From Peronospora farinosa (lineage: Eukaryota > Oomycota > Peronosporomycetes > Peronosporales > Peronosporaceae): 64,000 nt of DNA. The first letter of the stretch is position 1; each line of letters starts with the position of its first letter. Below the pieces are notes generated by a model. It was not told where the DNA came from. It saw only the letters and a program-made list of their open reading frames with translations, and made no database searches. The DNA lies in NCBI GenBank assembly GCA_947646735.1, contig CANTFK010000343.1:310001-374000 (forward strand), in the 5' to 3' direction. Shown here piece after piece: positions 10,381-20,968 of this stretch. A program made the position numbers and the translations under genes.

Positions 10381-10984
10381 ATATAAACTGGGTGTGAATT
10401 ATAACAATTCCCATGAATAGTGACGTTCCAAGGTCAGCCACGTTTTTATCACGGACAGAACTGTCAATTTTGCCAACGTGCTGACTCCTTTACAACAGCG
10501 ACATCTCCAAAATGGACAAACACCAAGGCGTTACTACTGCCATAGTATCTGTTGTGCCATTGTGCTGCTAAAATTAATGTATTGCTTAACAAACTTTCGG
10601 CTTTAGGAAGCAGTTTGTTTCTCCTAGAGGCTGCACGCAAATGTATAGTAATCTCATCCACTTACGACGTATGACGTTTGCCACTACAGTGCAAAAAGCG
10701 AAGTGAGATTAGATTGTAACTTAACCTAAAACCTTATACAAAATTTTAGTCTACACGGTGAACCAATCATTTTAACAGTCAACCAATCTGTAGACGGTTA
10801 AACCCAACCCGCGGTTACCGGATACCGAATCTTCAACATCGTTCAGCACTTCAACATGGTTCACCGTCCCATGGCAATGCCATCGGCCATCGGCCATCTA
10901 GAGCGTCGTGACGTCTGGAATAAATCCCAACTCGACGTAAGCATTGGGTTTGTGGATGAAATATAGTCACGACGATATGCAGTG
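10381..10984. other. No gene recognised
   Basis: Short frames only. The stretch at 10460-10660 is open on the minus strand for 65 codons but has no recognisable motif. Confidence 0.4.
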
Positions 10985-12530
10985 AGAGAGAGAGGTTCAG
11001 ATTGTCTATTTACACGGTGTTAACTATGTGCAAGATCTCTGGAAAGTCCTGAGCCAGAATATCAGCGCCGGATGGCCCGACGGTATATCGTGGCTGGCCG
11101 TCGTAGAACTCGGTGGCCCTCTAGGGTCGCGCTCAAGAAATTCAATGCAAGCATAAAGCAAGTCACCACGTGTGGCTGACGCAATTTTTCGACGCTCTCC
11201 CTTTGCGATTGCTCGGAGCTGACAAAGGCACGAGGCCCAAAAACTGGCGATGCTGCTGGGAATGTGGAGTGTGATAGCCTTGAAGACGGCTGCATTCCTG
11301 TCTATCCAAATTCGTGTTTGGCATATCGTCGCGAAGACATGCCAAATTTGTGTCCAGACGCGTTCGGCTGCATTGGCGTCATCCTAAAATCGGTCCGCTA
11401 GGAATTTTGTGCGGTACTCGGGTATGCTGTCAGCACGTCGACTTGCACAGGCCCCTAGAAAGTTTTGGGTCACTTGGTGGGTGACGATTTGCCCGGTCCA
11501 GTGACCAATGAGCTTTTTCCAAAGCGCTGCAGCGCAATCACATTTCCAAAACAGATGGACAATGGTCTCCTTCCTGCCGCTGCAATCCGGCGTCTTTTTG
11601 CAATTATTGCGTACAGTTCGCTCGGGTGATACAGAGTTAATTCTCTTGTCGCCACCCGGTACCCTGTCCAGACTTGATATGGAGTAAGACCATTACTATG
11701 ATCCCACACTTGCGTCGGTGTTTGCTGGAGCGCTGCGCGTTGCCATTCATCCGTCGTTGCCGATTGTGAAAGGCGATCAACGAGAGCCGAAAGTTGACGG
11801 GCGAGAACTTTCTTGTGGAATCGGAAGGCCTGCTTGCCAAAGGCCTTTGTGATGAAGTGATATGACGTTGTGTCCGGAACAGACCAAGGGATCGATGAAG
11901 CTGCGGGTGTGCCTCAAATACGAGGCCCCCTCTTTGAATAGCGCGACCAATCGCCTGTCGGTCGGATGGCGAAGCGTCAGTGAGCTCCGGCAGTAATCCA
12001 TGGCAGAACCAATGGATCCCATCCTCAGCTTGGTGCAAAGTGACGGGGCGGGTTTGGCCGTGTTCGCTTTCCGTTAAGTGGCCTACGATAATGCCTTTAC
12101 CGAGAATCCTCCAGCGATAGCTTTTCACTTGCGGTGGTGCCTGTCAAAGCCGCAGTGGCGGTGTCGAGTTCAATTCTGTCCCGATGGGTAAGTCCGGGGA
12201 TGACAATAGGAGGACTGTTGCCCACCGTCGAAGTTTCGCGTCCGAATGGGGACCGGGTTGACCCGGAAGTATGGGGACCGGGTTGACCCGGAGGTGTAGG
12301 GACCCGCATGACGAATTCCGCTGGCCCCGTTCGCAAGATGTGAAGGTGTTCGAGAGTGCAGTCCTCAATCCTATTGTACTTGGTCCTGGACAGCATGTTG
12401 CCGCTCTGGTCCCGAATCCATGGGTCGCACTCCATTTGAAGGTGGCCCAGAACCTCTGAATTTCTTCCGGCATATCATTGTACCCCAGTAGGTGTGTGGG
12501 GAAAGGGTCAATGAACGACAACACCAATCT
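10985..12530 (-). pseudogene. LINE-type non-LTR retrotransposon, 3' end
   Basis: On the minus strand a broken frame carries the zinc-binding domain found after reverse transcriptase in LINE elements (zf-RVT): CKKTPDCSGRKETIVHLFW followed by KCDCAAALWKKLIGHWTG, at about 11600-11480. Upstream (12530-11700) runs diverged polypeptide in three frames, with stretches such as NMLSRTKYNRIEDCTLEHL, WRILGKGIIVGHL and LTPYQVWTGYRVATRELTLYH. Downstream, to about 10985, the frame remains open in pieces. The RT palm is not visible, so this is a degraded 3' fragment. A 25-bp tandem repeat (12246-12270, 12271-12295, one mismatch) lies within it. Confidence 0.65.
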
Positions 12531-12963
12531 ATCCCCATCCCACCAGCTAGTAACTCGCCCAGGTCAAGCCGTCGAGTGAGCACGAATCCACGCGGTCAAC
12601 TGGTCGTGTTGGTTTGTGGTCGGGGCGAGCCGTTCGCCCAGCTCTTGCTTTAGTTCCTGTCCTGGCAAGCGTGCTCGACTAGGCGATGCCCGTGGTTGCG
12701 ACGATATGCAGTGTGTCTTGCACAAAGAAGGAAGGATTGTCGCATCTTCCTCAGGGAAATCGTTTGTCGAGCAGCTGTAATGCCCCAACTTGCCGGTCGC
12801 CCATGCTCAAATCCTACGAATACATGATTATGCAAACGGAACTCAGTCAAGGAACAACGGACGTACTATTTCTTACAACAAATATTTGCGTCCTTACAAG
12901 CACAATCCACACGGGATATCGTTCGACATTGTGAAGAATTTTCTGAGAGCATACGAGGACGTA
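12531..12963. other. No gene recognised
   Basis: Short overlapping frames on both strands without motifs; the left part may still belong to the LINE. Confidence 0.35.
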
Positions 12964-12965
12964 AC

Positions 12966-13017
12966 ATGGCCTCGAAGCTACGAATAGTTGCTGGACTATT
13001 CGCAGCTTCGAGGCCAT
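12966..13017. repeat. 23-bp hairpin upstream of the LicD gene
   Basis: Arms 12966-12988 and 12995-13017 are inverted copies with one mismatch, separated by TGCTGG. It lies 107 bp before the ATG of the LicD-family gene. Such a perfect fold-back is more like a template-switch event than a bacterial-type terminator, which would not be expected in a eukaryote. Confidence 0.85.
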
Positions 13018-13123
13018 CTAATCCGGGAGTGCAAATCGTTTGACTACTGAAAATTCCACTCAGGATGAGCATGGGGACAAAGAAATCTACTTTCACTTTT
13101 AATTCTAGACACCGACGGCGACA

Positions 13124-14137
13124 ATGGATAAAAAGCTCAAGGATGGCGTCGTTGGGGCTCACTCGCGCCACACTAATTTACTACAGAATGACAAACGCCT
13201 GGTCCCAGTCTGGGTACTTGTGATGATTGGACTGCTAGTTAGCGCAGAGGTGTACATCATCAGTACGTCACAAGCTTGCAATTTTTGGGAGAAAAAGTGC
13301 ACTCCTACAGTTGTAGACGCCAACGATGTCGAGTATCTGAGTGATACTATCTGAGTGATACTCGACATCGTTGGCGTCTACAACTGTAGGAGTGCACTTT
13401 TTCACCGATATTACACGGAACTGAAGAGCATCGGTGCGTTGCCACCACCTGATATAGGGAAGAAACATGCCAACCTCTGCAACACGGCAAATCGGCTTCA
13501 AGCCCAATACGAGTACTGTTTGCCGATTTCGGGACGAAAGGACTCGCCGTTTTGCGATGCAGCTGATCGAATGAATTTACTTAACACGGATAGTAAGTCA
13601 ATCTGTTTCGCCAGTGTACTGCACATGCTGATGGTCGAAGTGTACGAAGAGCTTCAAGCAACAGGAAATACCCCGTTCCTCACTTTTGGGTCGTTGTTAG
13701 GAGCTGTACGCAACCAGTCAATAATCCATTATACCGAAGACGTTGATATCGGCTACGTTGATAAATTGAAGATGGTCGACAAGTTAAGTGTTGCGCTGCA
13801 AAAGAAAGGCTATCACATGTTCTTCAAGGATATCTGGCGGGTGTGCGTGGCTCCGACTCACCCACTTGCTGGTCATTTGTACGACCCAGACCATTTAACG
13901 ACTGAGAGTTTTGGCGTGCCGTACGTTGACTTGTACATGATGATGCAAATCAAAGGTACAGATTGGAACTTATTAGAGCTCGAAAAACTGCTGCCTAAAG
14001 ACAGGGTTCAGCTATTCTCGCAAGTTACAGTTAATGGACAAGTGTTCGATACGTTTCGCGATCCAAAGTACTTCTTAACGGTAGCATATGGTTCGGACTA
14101 TATGGTCCCAAAGTCCAGACAAACCCGTCAGTTGTAG
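13124..14137 (+). pseudogene. LicD/fukutin-type transferase, interrupted by hairpin
   Basis: The protein starts with a short cytosolic part, then one membrane span (about residues 26-47, VPVWVLVMIGLLVSAEVYII), as in type II Golgi enzymes. A Cys-rich lumenal part leads to the LicD nucleotidyltransferase core: FLTFGSLLGAVRNQSIIHYT followed by EDVDIGYVD, which contains the D-x-D metal-binding pair. FGVPYVDLYMM further on fits the family. LicD/fukutin proteins transfer phosphorylcholine or ribitol phosphate to glycans; the substrate here is unknown. A TGA at 13352-13354 splits the frame within an inverted duplication. The same frame continues on the other side, and leaving out the inverted copy would keep it open, so the gene was probably intact before. 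About 337 codons in total. It may instead be an assembly error. Confidence 0.75.
13291..13403. repeat. 47-bp perfect hairpin within the LicD gene
   Basis: Arms 13291-13337 and 13357-13403 are exact inverted copies around a 19-nt centre, which itself can form a 4-bp GATA/TATC pair. The duplicated piece encodes the CTPTVVDANDVEY segment, and its inverted copy brings a TGA in frame. No other copy of this sequence occurs in the window. Confidence 0.95.
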
Positions 14138-14937
14138 CAAAATCCGGTAGCTTTACGTCTCAGTCGCGGTCAACTAGATCTAAACTACCCCAAGGCCGAG
14201 CGGACAATTCGACGTCGAGGAGAGAAGGAGCTTAAAGACGGGCATTTGGCAAAAAATAGAGAAACATACTGACTGATGTTTTGATTTGCAGTTTTGATGT
14301 TTCAAATGGTTGACTGCCGTCTAAGAACCTCTTTTTGAATCGTCGGCTCTTAAGAACTCGAACGCACTAGGCACACTAAACACATTTCTTGTAAACGCAT
14401 ATACAACGACGAATAGAGCTGATCAAAAATGGTAATCGGCTTACTTCTGATTTTGTCATACGGTCCAGGGTGCCTTTTGATACCAAGTGGTAGCTCAACT
14501 TCTTTAACATCCAGCAAGTATCGAATGCGTGTTGGCGGTGTGAAAATAGATTTCGATCACGATAACACTTTTGAACCAACGTTGCAACTTACTTTACAAG
14601 TCCAGCACTCGCATCGTTCAGTGTGCTTAGTACGCAAGACGGATAAAGTGGCGAAAACGCCGAATAGTTGCCATCGCAGATGCCATGTCAGTCGTAGTTT
14701 GACGACGAAGAAGACGACACATTTATTCTCCAGAGACCACAAGTTACCATCACACCTCCTCTTGGTGTCACGTACGCTCGGCAGTAGCGACGACAGAAAC
14801 TTCAAGAAACCAAAAAAAGTAGCAACTTCATAATGTGCAAGCTTGTCTGCCACCCGTCAGTTATGTAAAGACTTTGAATTTACCTGCGTAAACACAGAGA
14901 GTCTCCGTCGCTACCAAACATTCAACACGCTGTTAGT
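14138..14937. other. Intergenic, no convincing gene
   Basis: There is an open frame of 134 codons on the plus strand (14429-14833) and a 98-codon one on the minus strand (14557-14853), overlapping. Neither has a recognisable domain, and neither was accepted as a gene. The region separates the LicD gene from the convergent kinase gene. Confidence 0.4.
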
Positions 14938-17082
14938 CTACAACTCGTCCTTCATGATCTTGCGCAGCTCATAGGAGATATGGATGGCGCTTGGGCGCTG
15001 CGCATGGTCAAACGATAGACACGCACGCGCCAGCTTCACAATAGACGACGGGCACGACTCGTTAAAGCTCGGCTGCAACTTGCCAGCTGACACGAGCTGT
15101 AGGATCGTCACATCCTGCATCTTGCCGCCGTTGGTATTGGTAGCGTCGTAAAACGGAGCCTTGCACGTGTCAAGCTCAGATAGCACCACACCGAATGAGT
15201 AAATGTCAGCAAACTCCGTGTAGTGTCCGCCTAAGATGACCTCTGGAGCAATCCAGCGGGCCGTGCCCACACCAGCAGTCATGGTCTCGTCAAAGCTGCG
15301 GTTACGCGAGATGCCAAAATCGCTCAGCTTGGCGCCACTCTGTGCGTCGATCAGTACATTTCGAGACTTCAAGTCACGGTGAATGAGCTTTGGGTTCAAC
15401 GTGTGCATGTATACGAGTGCATCGGCGATATCAATGGCAATCTGGCACTTCAAATTAGCCCACGTCAACGAACTGGCACGACTCGAGTCCAACAGCGATT
15501 TGAGGTCACCACAATCCATAAACTCGGTCACGGCTTGAATAGTTAGTGCGTTGGTCCATGACACACCGATAAAGCGAACAATCTTGGGGTGCTCCAAACG
15601 TGCCATTACCTTGATTTCTGTCGCAAATGCCAGCGCGTCCTGCATTGTTTTCTTGTCACCCAACAGTCGCTTGATGGCAACATTTTCATTCATGTACAGA
15701 CCTAGCCATACTTCACCAAAACCACCACGAGAGAGCAGCTTCACAGCTTCCACATCGCGGTGCTCAATCCGTGCTGCAAGCAAATCTGGGTCATTCCAAA
15801 TTGACGAACCAAATGTCGTGTCGCCGCCTGTAAGACTCGAGCCAAGATCTGTGCCAAAAATCGTCGACCCGCTCTTTGTTGCAAACTGACCGCCGTGTTT
15901 TTTGCGATACCACAAGAATCCGATAATAACCAGCACCAGGAGACCGCAGCCTACACCTAGCACGATGGGTAGCGTATGACTGCTGCCTCCATTGGACGAC
16001 GTTGACCCCACACAAACCTGTACATTAGCATTATTCAGCGTCGTAGCCGAGTAACCCGAGCCACAATCCGTAATCGTCACGTCAGCATCAAAAGCCGCCA
16101 AATTCTGTAGCAGAGCTAGCTGCGACGCCGACACATGTACATTCATTAACTTACAACTGGTCATGTACAGGTACTTGAGTGCTCCGGATTCTGCCATGCT
16201 AAAGACATTGTCCGGGATACTTGTATAGGGGTTTCCTGTCAGATTAAGTGTCTGCAGTTTATTTAACACGACAGGAAAGTCTGTAAGCATGTTGTCTGCC
16301 AAATTTAGGTCGGTCACGGTGCTGAGGCCTGTCCAGATTTTGCTGGTGCTGACAGGCAGATCCAAGATGTAGTTCATTGATAGATCCAGCTTCACCAAAG
16401 CAGAAAAGTAGCTCATCTGCTCTGGAACTGTAACAAGGTTGGTATTTTTCAAATACAACACCGAATATGTCGTCACAAGTGACACGGACGAGATAATTTT
16501 TCTCAAGTTCACACTGATCAAAAACATGCTGACAACGCTCTTTGGCGTGTTAAAGAACGTCTGGTCCAGCAAAATATTCTTAATGTTGTTCTTATCTGTT
16601 GATTCGGTCGGAGTTCCCTGTAATTGACTAAGAGATTGTATGTGAGATATTAAGAATCAATACAATAACTATAACTGATATCAAAACACATACACTGATA
16701 AGGTAGAGCTACTATAACTCAAATCTGCAATCTGCGTCACATATGCCATCGTCTTATCTTCTGTATTGGCATTAGCTTCAAGTGCCAAAAGCCACTGATT
16801 TTTATCCCACAAGAGCGTATCCAGACACTGATACGTTAAATTACATTCAGTATTCGTCCCTGGTACCTCAAATTTACTGTCACTGTAACACGGGCCGCTT
16901 GACCCGAGCTTAATGCATTCTTTCTGAGAGGGTGAGTACAGTACACATGGATTTGCTGCACAATTGGAAGGACAACCAGATGAGGTCAAAAGGTTTTGTT
17001 TAAGTGCTGTGCAGTCGGCAGCACGTGACTGATTGAGCTGTAGTAGCAATAGCAGTCCCGAGTAGCGCCAAATGTGTTTCAT
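14938..17082 (-). CDS. LRR receptor-like protein kinase (TKL class)
   Basis: This is a transmembrane receptor kinase of 692 residues in two exons: 17082-16694 and 16627-14938, with a 66-nt intron (GTATGT donor, TTAG acceptor) at 16693-16628. A signal peptide (residues 1-21) is followed by a Cys-rich ectodomain and several weak leucine-rich repeats (about 160-320, for example LVKLDLSMNYILDLP and LQTLNLTGNPYTSIP). One membrane span lies at about 349-370 (LPIVLGVGCGLLVLVIIGFLW). The kinase domain (about 425-690) has the Gly loop SRGGFGEV, Lys in VAIKR (449), HRDLKSRN (546-553), DFG (566-568), and APE in WIAPEVI. HRDLKSRN is typical of tyrosine-kinase-like kinases, which are expanded in oomycetes. 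All catalytic residues are present, so it looks functional. The ligand and pathway are unknown. Confidence 0.93.
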
Positions 17083-18538
17083 TTCTATCCCTTAATTTAC
17101 AATGTGAGCAGTTTCTTGAGATGTGGAAGACGAGAACTATAGGTAGGATAAGGAGGGATAGGGAACGGGGTTACTATGTAAGGTATTTTGGCTTATTTCC
17201 AGGTATATAAAGTCGTATTTAGGCGATTTCGTAGAGCCAATTAGGACCATTTCATACTTAAGAGTTCTCATACTGCGGCTATCTTGTAATTTATAAGGAG
17301 CGAGACCAAAAGCAAGAAGCCAGCTGGTATGCGCAAAAATTTGTAGTCTGTATACATAGGGGATCACTGCTTCTACGTTTAGATGTTGTTAAAGAAAGGT
17401 CGTGAATTTCAGAAGTCAACGTCATGACTTTCTTTTTGGTTGCATCATAAATTGGTTATACTATAAGTATTAATTCTCAAACAAATTATATTGCCTAAGT
17501 AAGTGGCGTAATATTGTAATGTATTCTGAATAAAAACTGCCTAAAGTGATACCCTTTGGAACTCACTAAAAGCAGAATAAGCAGACAGAATAAGCAGATA
17601 AGAGGAAGGCAGTAATAAAGTAGGCAACTTTTTCTGAATGCCTATTATACAGCATAAATGTAGCACCTTTTGCTTACCAGCACCACTGCAATCTATTAAA
17701 AAATCGGATTGGTAAGAAGCCAATGATAATATCTTATACAGATTACGAAAACAATATAAAAGTCACGGTTTAATTGAATTTTAGATTATTTTGTCTCGTG
17801 CTTCTAAATTTACTGCTCTTCGGATGTAGAAGCAATAGACTAATCAGATTATTTCATAAATTTGTTATGGGGGCTACTTAACAAATAGGTGGGGGATAAA
17901 TAATAGAAGCCAAGTTTGTACCAAATAAAGGAACTGCTTGCACGCCAACCTTAATGGACACATACGGACGGTTCAGCTTCAAGTAAGAGCTGTCCTATAA
18001 ATTTAGCTGTAAGCAACTACAGCTACTGCAGATGAGCAAAGACAAAAGTGGTGACATTATCGACGATTTCACGTCTATCTGGACTGCTCTGATTGCCTCC
18101 TCGATATCTCTGCTGCCACGCAAACAAGCATGCACCTTTGTAACAAATGACTACAGTAGTCGTTTAAAATTCTCTTAAACGGATTTAGCAACAAGTACGT
18201 CTCCAAAAATGTCCAGTCTTATGTAAGGTGGCCCAGTTTACGAAAGAGGCTTTTTCAATCGAAAAAATTAATTGGAAACTCCAGCACTAAAAATACTCTA
18301 CAGGGTGATGACTGTTTTCAGTCGTTTGATAAAACGCGTTTGACTGTGTAAATGTTATCAGAAAAACACCGGTCAAAGAGGTGTTTTCTTATTAAAAGGT
18401 TACGCAATAATCAGCACATCGCTTTCTCATTGGCCAAAACCAATGTCAAGCACCCTTTCAGTTGAAAAACCTGCCGGTCATCAATGAGATCGCTCGTCCT
18501 CCTTCGTCACCGCATTTAACCAGTTACTTCTAATCTCA
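17083..18538. other. Intergenic between divergent genes
   Basis: This 1.46-kb AT-rich region separates the divergently transcribed kinase and protease genes and presumably holds both promoters. No RNA gene or transposon was recognised. A motif with ATTGG facing CCAAT (CATTGGCCAAAACCAATG, about 18427-18444) lies about 100 bp before the protease start and could bind a CCAAT factor; this is inference only. Confidence 0.45.
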
Positions 18539-20190
18539 ATGCGATTATTCCCTTTGTTTCTCATGCAATTTGCGATCATAGACGCTGTCCCTTTCCGGTT
18601 ACCGCTGACAAGACGAAGTTTCAATATTGCTACCATCGAAACTGACTGGATCCACTCGAAAGCTACTGCGTATCATCCGGAACATCCCTGGAAACAGGAA
18701 GAAACCTACTCTACAGACAATGCAGCCCATCCCCCTCTACCTCATGCCAAGCGCACTACGCTTCAAAATTTTGGCAATGTGCAGTACATTGGATCTGTAG
18801 GCTTTGGACACCCCCCACAATACCTGGACATGATATTTGACACTGGGTCCAGTGATACGTGGATTCCTGGTATAAACTGCACGAGCTATGGCTCGCACCA
18901 TCAGTTTGATATACAGAAATCAACAACTTGTCGTGATACAGATGAGAAGTTCTACGACGTGGTCAGTGGTCTGCTACTGTTTTGCCAAAGCTTAAAAACA
19001 AATCCCACATTCTGACCTTTTTGTGCTTTTTGACGCAGTATGGAAGCGGCTCGGTGTCAGGCACAGTGGTAGTAGATTCAGTGAGTATCTCGGGTTACAC
19101 AGTGAATAGCGCTCGCTTTGGTGTAACCGATGACGAGAGTGAAATGCTGCAGGATTTTCCGGCTGATGGGATTTTTGGAATGGGGTTCGAGGGTCTTGCG
19201 CATATTAGTCGACCTACTGTGTTCGCGGCACTGGCAGGACAGAATGCAGACCTGGAGAACATGTTCGCCTTCTTCCTTACACATGAAGCATATCTTACAG
19301 GCAGTGAGTTGCATATCGGAGGTTATGACTTGTCAGTGGTCGGCCCGAACGCATCATTTCATTACACGCCCGTGGTCAAACTGCCAGAGTTCGACTCCTT
19401 CATGTACTGGACTATCAAGGTAAACAACTTTTTCATTCTCCCGCAGAGTATTGACGTAGATGAAAGCAACGGCAGGAGATCCAAGACAGACGTTACCGCC
19501 AATATATGCGCGCCATTTTGTTATGCTATCATTGACACGGGCACGTCGCTGATCAGCGTGCCAGCGAGTCAGTTCAACGAGGTTGTCACTAAGATTACGC
19601 GTGGACTTAACTGTGACGGCATCGATTGTGACTCCGTGTCTGTCGAGGACTTCCCGGTCCTGCATTTTGGCATGGAGCCGGACAACGTCTTTTTGCTGCA
19701 GCCTCAAGACTATGTGCTGTGTTCGAAGTGGAGCCAGTGCAAGCTTCAGTTCCAGTCGACAACAGATCGATGGTGGATTCTTGGAGACGTCTTCATCAAG
19801 ACATACTACACATTGTTCGATGCCGAGCGTATGCGCGTGGGCTTTGCGTGCGATGGCGACGTCTGCCAGGGCGGCCAAGGGAATAATTATGGAGACAACA
19901 GAGAGAGCCGCCTGCTCACCGCGTGGGAGAACGCCTTCTTTTTAGGCTCGTGCTTTGCGGCCGCAAGCATGTTCCTATTCGTGCTTCTATTGAACCAACA
20001 GAACGAGGAGCCATATTTGCACCAAATGATAGCATCCCTCGGCGGTCTCATTGACCGGCGCGCCAACTCGTCGCAGGAATTCCAGATACAGAATCCAAAA
20101 CGGCCGCTTTTGTACGAGAAGAACAACCACGCGCGCTTGGCTTCTTTCACTAATAACTCACAGACGTTGCACTACACTGAGGCGCGATGA
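18539..20190 (+). CDS. Pepsin-like aspartic protease, membrane-anchored
   Basis: This is an A1-family aspartic protease of 524 residues in two exons, 18539-18961 and 19039-20190, with a 77-nt intron (GTCAGT donor, ACGCAG acceptor, phase 0). An N-terminal signal peptide (MRLFPLFLMQFAIIDAV) is followed by a short propeptide. The two catalytic motifs are DTGSSDTWIPG (Asp101) and DTGTSLISVP (Asp307); the flap Tyr is in YGSGSVSG just after the intron, and WWILGDVF is the conserved C-terminal block. After the catalytic domain comes a membrane span (about 441-460, FFLGSCFAAASMFLFVLLL) and a 64-residue basic tail, so it is probably anchored at the plasma membrane or in the endomembrane system. Nothing is broken. 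The substrate is unknown. Confidence 0.93.
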
Positions 20191-20968
20191 GACTTATCAC
20201 CGTGGCCGTCGCTTTCTTGCTCAAATGATTGGCTAGCAATTGACGGCTTTTTGTGTATAAATTTAAAGAGGCGCAAGTCATATTTAACGCAACTGTTAAC
20301 ATCGTTTTAGTTGACTTGGCATTTGTAGAGGATTGAATGTGAAAAAAACTTGCCTTGGGTTTTATGTGCTTTTATGTGCTTTTATGTGCATCCATTGCTA
20401 TGCTATTTATGCTTCAAGTGTGGATTTTATGTGCTTCGCCGCCTTTGCGCTTTAAATGCTCTATTTTTTCGATCCCGTAAAACGCCCCGACCGGATGTTT
20501 GTTGATTGCTTGCTAAGCTGTAATTATGGTAATTTATGTAGCATTTGAGAACTAAGAAAGCAAATTATGTCAAAAACATATTGCCTTGTCATATTCAATT
20601 TCGGTAGAAACACATCCCCACTCCGTATTAAGCCATCATCCACCCTAAACAATCATTTTTATTGGGTTGCGCCCCTGTCTCTCCCGGGTTTTGTTTCTAC
20701 CAGTCAGTATTTCATGTTTCAGCAACAGTCCTACCCCTCGCTACTTCGCAATTTTTCTCCCGCTCTAAACAACCGAAACTGAGCGTTAAAAAAGCTAAAA
20801 ATTCTCTAAACGCTTGTTCTATTACAACCAAGTAAGTACCTATAGACGCTTTAAAGTCAGTAGTTTAGCTGTTCATACACACACATTTACATTCATCCAC
20901 ACGCACATATTAAAGTGTCGAAAGAAAAAGAGAGAGAAAGAGAGAGGGACCGATACAAAAATCAAGTG
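20191..20968. other. Intergenic with short tandem repeats
   Basis: After the protease gene there are three back-to-back copies of TTTTATGTGC (about 20359-20389), with a fourth nearby at about 20425. A purine-rich run of GAAAGA and GAGAGA units (about 20920-20948) lies just before the HECT ATG and would be in its 5' UTR. Nothing else is recognised. Confidence 0.5.

Noticed and set aside
12246..12295. Two 25-bp repeats as a CRISPR-like or satellite array
   Set aside because: Only two adjacent copies without spacers; a simple tandem duplication in a LINE remnant.
13355..14137. Separate short LicD gene starting after the hairpin
   Set aside because: Its only start there is GTG directly after the stop; membrane anchor and frame continuity show that it is the second part of the interrupted gene.
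14429..14833. 134-codon plus-strand frame with hydrophobic start as a possible secreted protein or effector
   Set aside because: No RxLR-EER, LFLAK or other effector motif, no domain, and an equally open overlapping frame on the other strand.
20915..20968. N-terminal extension of the HECT protein (KEKERERERDR)
   Set aside because: It would begin with GTG and is encoded by a purine microsatellite; the ATG at 20969 begins a signal-like segment.
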